A stretch of 64,000 bases of DNA from the NCBI RefSeq assembly GCF_016908395.1, contig NZ_JAFBDU010000014.1, forward strand, positions 1-64,000, in the 5' to 3' direction. The notes under the pieces were generated by a model. The model was not told the origin of the DNA. It ran no database searches and worked only from the letters and a program-made list of their open reading frames with translations. The position numbers were made by a program, and so were the translations under genes. Below, in pieces: positions 59,861 through 64,000 of this stretch; the stretch's first letter is position 1, and each line of letters opens with the position of its first letter. The stretch is from Metabacillus crassostreae. GTDB taxonomy: Bacteria; Bacillota; Bacilli; Bacillales; Bacillaceae.

Positions 59861-60610
59861 TTATTCTTTATCTCCATATAGAATTTTTCTTATCTCTGGT
59901 GTATATTCATTATCTTCATTATAGACAAATATTGGAGGTAATAACTTTAAATCAGATCGTCCTCCTCTTATTCCTTCTATTAATAAGATGTTTGCTTCTT
60001 TACCCCGTTTAGGAAAAACAAACTGAATTCTCTTTGGTTCAATATCATATTTCCTCATTAACTCAACAATATCTATTAATCGTCCAGGTCTATGTACAAG
60101 AGCGACCTTTCCACCTTGATTTACAAGTTTACTACAAGTTTTTATCACATCATCTAGTGTACAGAGAATTTCATGTCTAGCAATAGCAAAATGTTCATTT
60201 ATATTTTGCATATCCTTTTGAGGAGTTGTTGCAAAATAAGGTGGATTGCAAGTTACAACGTCAAACTTGTTGTTTCCAAACTTCTTAGGTATATCCTTAA
60301 GATCACCATGAATCATATGGATTTGATTTTCAAGCTTATTATATTGAATACTTCTAACTGCCATGTGATAAAGTCTTTCTTGAATTTCCACACCAGTAAT
60401 TTCACCTTTCGTTCTAGTACTTAAAATCAATGGCACAATCCCATTACCAGTACATAGATCTAACACTTTCCCTTTTTTTACAGGCATATAAGCAAATCTT
60501 GAAAGTAACACAGCATCTAAAGAAAAGGAAAAGACGGTAGGACTTTGGATAATCCTTAAGTCTTCTGCTAATAAATAATCAAGTCTCTCATCACCTATTA
60601 ATTCAATCAT
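59861..60610 (-). CDS. trmN6: tRNA1(Val) adenine-37 N6-methyltransferase-type enzyme
   Basis: 249-residue SAM-dependent methyltransferase (YabB). SAM motif [15 protein letters not shown] (about 45-59), catalytic N6-adenine motif CNPPYF (about 119-124), and [11 protein letters not shown] later. Target assignment comes from the family and was not shown by the sequence itself. Between yabA and rsmI as in B. subtilis. Confidence 0.9.
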   Translation of the reverse strand: MIELIGDERLDYLLAEDLRIIQSPTVFSFSLDAVLLSRFAYMPVKKGKVLDLCTGNGIVPLILSTRTKGEITGVEIQERLYHMAVRSIQYNKLENQIHMIHGDLKDIPKKFGNNKFDVVTCNPPYFATTPQKDMQNINEHFAIARHEILCTLDDVIKTCSKLVNQGGKVALVHRPGRLIDIVELMRKYDIEPKRIQFVFPKRGKEANILLIEGIRGGRSDLKLLPPIFVYNEDNEYTPEIRKILYGDKE

Positions 60611-60650
60611 TATTCAATACTCCTTATGTATAACTCTTTTCTTACCTAAA

Positions 60651-60811
60651 GACTCTTTTCTGAAGGATTGTTGCTAATTACCCTAATTCCCTGTTAGTAA
60701 CTTTGTTTTTATCTTATAAAAGGTACTATTTTATGAAGAAAAGATGCTACTAAGCTTTATACAGTGCTGTTTTCTTCATAACTAAAAGCAACAAAGCTTT
60801 TAGAAACAGCC
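60651..60811. mobile_element. Miniature element family 2, copy 2
   Basis: 161-bp element with ends GACTCTTTTCTGAAGGATTG and (complement) GGCTGTTTCTAAAAGCTTTG. Flanked by TACCTAAA (60643-60650) and TACCTCTA (60812-60819), 6 of 8 equal. Closely similar to copy 1 along its length (GGTACTATTTTATGAAGAAA, TATACAGTGCTGTTT). Lies in the yabA-trmN6 gap, upstream of the yabA terminator in reading direction of the plus strand. Confidence 0.65.
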
Positions 60812-60825
60812 TACCTCTAAAAAAA

Positions 60826-60896
60826 AGCTGACACGTTTGCATAATATTTATCCCCCTCTATTTTATAAAAGAGGGATAAAAAAGCATGAGTCAGCC
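60826..60896 (-). terminator. yabA terminator
   Basis: Outer GGCTGAC/GTCAGC stem and inner CCCTCT/AGAGGG hairpin, then eight T on the minus strand. Confidence 0.8.
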
Positions 60897-60899
60897 TTG

Positions 60900-61283
60900 T
60901 TATTTCTTATTTAAGAATGATAAGCAAAATAAACAATCTCCGTCTTTTCTAATACTACCATAATGTAAGTTACAAATATGAAAGCCCTCTTGATAAAGAC
61001 GTGCTAAGTTGTCGTAGCCTTCACCTACATCAACCTGTTTTAGATTCTTTTGCTGTTTTTCTTTTGATTTCGTTTTCTTAGTTTTTGCTGTTTGATTTTG
61101 GCTATTAATGGTTGAGTCCAACCGTCTGCGCAAGTTATCATTCTCAATTTGCAAATGATGATTTTCCTCAATAAGCTCCCCGAGATGTTGCTTTAGTTCA
61201 CCTAATTGAGTATATAAAGATCCTATTTGTTCTTCCATGCTACTAACAGATTCGAAAATCTCTTTTTTATCCACTTGTTCCAC
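60900..61283 (-). CDS. yabA: Replication initiation control protein YabA
   Basis: 127 residues: N-terminal tetramer-forming coiled coil (about 1-60, [38 protein letters not shown]), a lysine-rich linker, and a C-terminal zinc-binding domain with His and Cys in FHICNLHYG and CLFC. Binds DnaA and DnaN to prevent over-initiation of replication. Starts 4 nt after ricT. Confidence 0.95.
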   Translation of the reverse strand: MEQVDKKEIFESVSSMEEQIGSLYTQLGELKQHLGELIEENHHLQIENDNLRRRLDSTINSQNQTAKTKKTKSKEKQQKNLKQVDVGEGYDNLARLYQEGFHICNLHYGSIRKDGDCLFCLSFLNKK

Positions 61284-61287
61284 CTCA

Positions 61288-62115
61288 TCAGTCTGTGGAT
61301 TGCATTGGAACTAAGCCTTCTTTCTGCAATTCATCCCAAGTGTATTCTACCACGCGTTCTTGTTCAACTAATCTCACCTGTATAACCTGCTCTAAAATAT
61401 TTAACCCTACCACTTTTCCTAATCCATTAGGTGTGATAATCTGCTCTCCTAAATCAGGTAGCTTCTCTTTTGCTGACTCATATTCATCATTTTCATATTT
61501 TAAACAACACATTAAACGACCGCATAGTCCAGAAATTTTTGTTGGATTTAATGAAAGGTTTTGATCCTTTGCCATTTTAATTGACACAGGCTCAAAATCA
61601 CCTAAGAACGTGGAACAGCAAAGCATACGACCACAAGGACCAATTCCGCCAAGCATTTTCGCCTCATCACGAACTCCAATTTGTCTAAGCTCTATTCTAG
61701 TTTTAAAGATAGCTGCTAAGTCTTTAACAAGCTCTCTAAAATCCACACGACCATCAGCAGTGAAATAGAAAATAACTTTATTTCGGTCAAATGTATATTC
61801 AACATCCACTAATTTCATATCTAAGCCATGTTCCAATACTTTTTTCTGACATACTTCATATGCCTCTGTAGCAGCATCAAGATTTTCTTGAACCATTAAA
61901 CGGTCCTTATCATCTGCTAATCTAATAACTTTTTTCAGTGGAAGAACAACATCATGCTCTTCAACCTTTTTATTATTTAGAACAACCTTACCAAACTCAA
62001 TTCCTCTTATTGTTTCAACTATAACGAAATCATCATCGTTTATATGAAGACCACTAGGGTCGAAATAATATATTTTGCCCGCTTTCTTAAAGCGAACTCC
62101 TACAACATTATACAA
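61288..62115 (-). CDS. ricT: PSP1-domain protein RicT (YaaT)
   Basis: 275 residues, PSP1 domain with the cysteine-rich region [19 protein letters not shown] and [13 protein letters not shown], which bind iron-sulfur clusters in the RicA-RicF-RicT (Y) complex. That complex assists RNase Y maturation of mRNAs and promotes phosphorelay activity in sporulation and competence. 2 nt from holB and 4 nt from yabA, one operon. Confidence 0.95.
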   Translation of the reverse strand: MYNVVGVRFKKAGKIYYFDPSGLHINDDDFVIVETIRGIEFGKVVLNNKKVEEHDVVLPLKKVIRLADDKDRLMVQENLDAATEAYEVCQKKVLEHGLDMKLVDVEYTFDRNKVIFYFTADGRVDFRELVKDLAAIFKTRIELRQIGVRDEAKMLGGIGPCGRMLCCSTFLGDFEPVSIKMAKDQNLSLNPTKISGLCGRLMCCLKYENDEYESAKEKLPDLGEQIITPNGLGKVVGLNILEQVIQVRLVEQERVVEYTWDELQKEGLVPMQSTD

Positions 62116-62117
62116 AA

Positions 62118-63110
62118 CTATCCCTCCTGCAATGTTAAAACCAATTGTTCCATCAGTAATTGTGGATTTACATTGGCATGAAGCCTTTTTTTAGCTTCTA
62201 AAATAGAAGTAATTTTCTCAGTTACACTTCTTTGAGTCATTTGAAGGGCATGCTGCTTTACTAACTGCATCAAGTCTTGAAAAATCACTTGTTCATCATT
62301 TCCAACTTGAACAGATAATATATCTTTATAAAGGTATAAAAGCAAATCTAATCCTGTATCTTGTTTTTCTTTATCATTAAAGTGGCTCATCCACTCGGTG
62401 TGTATATATAATGGAGCTTGTCCTTTACGATTAACAAGCACTTCATATAATTTTATCACTTTCATTCTTGCTTGCGCAAACCAATCATCTTTTGATAGCT
62501 CAAATGCTGCATCAGTATCATTTGTTAATTGTGAAACTAGCGCTGCTATATTAACAGAAACACCTGATTCTTTAAGTGTTTCTTGAATGACTTTTGGTTG
62601 TAAGGGATGAAAAGATAATAACTGACAGCGAGACAAAATTGTATTAAGCATTTTATGATACTGCTCAGTTAAGAGAATGGCAATCGTATTTGCATTAGGC
62701 TCTTCTAAAAACTTCAAAAGACTATTTGCTGCATTAACTGTCATTTTATCAGCATGAACAATCATATAAAGCTTCTTACTCGATTCAACACCTGATTTAG
62801 AGAACTCCTCTTGTAACTCTTGAATTTGACCCTTTTTTATTGAGAGACCATCTGGTTCGATAATGTGAACATCAGGATGATTACCAGAGTCAATTCTTTT
62901 ACAGTTTTTACAATTTTGACATGGTTCATAATCTTGAAGGTCTTCACAAAGAAAGCTTTTTGCTAGGAGGATTCCTACATCCTTTTTCCCTGTTCCTTTT
63001 TTCCCTTCAAATAAATATGCATGTGCCAAACGTTCCTTCTCAATACTATTTGCTAATAGTTTAATAACACGTGGCTGATAGGTAGCTAGTTCTTTCCAGT
63101 TTTTTTTCAT
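62118..63110 (-). CDS. holB: DNA polymerase III delta-prime subunit
   Basis: Clamp-loader subunit, 330 residues. Degenerate P-loop GKKGTGKK, zinc-binding CQNCKNC (about 62-68 with an earlier Cys), SRC motif in LNTILSRCQLLSF, then helical C-terminal domain. As in other delta-prime proteins it should not hydrolyse ATP itself. Between yaaR and ricT as in B. subtilis. Confidence 0.95.
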   Translation of the reverse strand: MKKNWKELATYQPRVIKLLANSIEKERLAHAYLFEGKKGTGKKDVGILLAKSFLCEDLQDYEPCQNCKNCKRIDSGNHPDVHIIEPDGLSIKKGQIQELQEEFSKSGVESSKKLYMIVHADKMTVNAANSLLKFLEEPNANTIAILLTEQYHKMLNTILSRCQLLSFHPLQPKVIQETLKESGVSVNIAALVSQLTNDTDAAFELSKDDWFAQARMKVIKLYEVLVNRKGQAPLYIHTEWMSHFNDKEKQDTGLDLLLYLYKDILSVQVGNDEQVIFQDLMQLVKQHALQMTQRSVTEKITSILEAKKRLHANVNPQLLMEQLVLTLQEG

Positions 63111-63123
63111 TGCTCATCACTCT

Positions 63124-63567
63124 CTACGTATAAAGGTTAATAAGTAACCCTTTAATTTCACCAATTTTTGAAAGAAGATCAATTGTAGGACTTTCCTTAT
63201 TAACAATTTCATCAGCTAAATCAATTAAAGACTTATCAACCTGTTCAACAATCTTTAAAGATCGGCTATTACCATTATAATCCCAACTTCTTGATTGCTT
63301 CATATCCATTCCATATTCAACAGCTTCATGGATAAATTTCTTAACTAAAAGTTTATATTTTGAAAGATCACTAAAATTTCTTGATTTTGATAATCTTCGA
63401 CCTGCATCCTCTATATTTCCTAACAGCTTATTAAGCTGATCCATTTGGAGCTTATCACCTTGTTTTGTTACCATATCTTGAAATCCTTTAGAGGTAGCTT
63501 GTGTGATCTTCTGCTCCATTCCCCGTTTATCCATCGTTGAACGTATATCTTGACTTACCTTCATCAC
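63124..63567 (-). CDS. yaaR: DUF327 protein YaaR
   Basis: 147-residue soluble, largely helical protein of the YaaR/DUF327 family (LGNIEDAGRRLSKSRNFSDLSKYKLLVKKFI). No catalytic motif is visible. It has been conserved between darA and holB across Bacillus; its function is unknown to me. Confidence 0.9.
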   Translation of the reverse strand: MMKVSQDIRSTMDKRGMEQKITQATSKGFQDMVTKQGDKLQMDQLNKLLGNIEDAGRRLSKSRNFSDLSKYKLLVKKFIHEAVEYGMDMKQSRSWDYNGNSRSLKIVEQVDKSLIDLADEIVNKESPTIDLLSKIGEIKGLLINLYT

Positions 63568-63603
63568 TTAACCCTCCATGGTCAATTCAAAATCAGTAAC
63601 TTT

Positions 63604-63945
<342 letters not shown>

Positions 63946-64000
63946 TTATATTGTAACACGTTCATCTATGGTATTCATTGCATCTTTAATGGTAATTTAA

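Overview
The window comes from the origin-proximal region of a low-GC, endospore-forming Firmicute of the Bacillus group. The gene order from yaaQ/darA (right edge) to lysS (left edge) follows Bacillus subtilis almost gene for gene. Sporulation genes (spoIIE, spoVT, spoVG, yabG, yabP, yabQ, fin, sspF) fix the spore-forming lifestyle. Nearly everything is on the minus strand, so transcription runs right to left; abrB is the only plus-strand gene. I cannot name the species from this sequence.

Right to left. 59.9-64.0 kb carries darA, yaaR, holB, ricT, yabA and trmN6 (c-di-AMP sensing, DNA replication and its control, RNA maturation). 58.4-59.6 kb has rsmI convergent with abrB. 57.5-58.4 kb is a dense divergent metS-abrB regulatory interval with Spo0A boxes, a SigB-like promoter and a probable non-coding RNA. 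51-57.5 kb: metS, tatD, yabE, rnmV, rsmA. 46-51 kb: yabG, veg, sspF, ispE, purR, ridA. 40-46 kb: spoVG, glmU, prs, ctc, pth, fin. 30.7-40.5 kb: mfd, spoVT, yabM, yabN, rqcP, yabP, yabQ, divIC, yabR. Then tRNA-Met and tRNA-Glu, spoIIE, yabS, yabT, tilS, hpt and ftsH.

Between ftsH and coaX, adjacent genes in B. subtilis, sits about 9 kb of accessory metabolism (11.9-21.0 kb). It holds allantoate amidohydrolase, ureidoglycine-glyoxylate aminotransferase, allantoinase, a cytoplasmic gamma-glutamyltransferase-like protein, a SulP transporter without a STAS domain, an Lrp-type regulator and a pair of half-size chromate transporters. The last three types plus the transferase match the ywrABCD gene set of B. 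subtilis. After coaX come hslO, yacD, cysK and the folate operon pabB-pabA-pabC-folP-folB-folK-yazB-dusB-lysS. The left edge holds tandem promoters and a leader that I read as the start of an rRNA operon.

Many regulatory sites are readable: a TRAP-type row of (G/T)AG triplets over the pabA start, a PurBox pair before purR, a SigH promoter for spoVG, the 21-bp-spacer Spo0A-type promoter of spoIIE, SigF/SigG-type promoters for fin and spoVT, a SigB-like site before ctc and tandem veg promoters. Intergenic gaps hold two related families of non-coding miniature elements with 8-bp target duplications, and a third hairpin repeat. One miniature element sits where B. subtilis has yazA. Two genes (ispE, yabE) have their best-placed start at a rare ATA or ATT codon.
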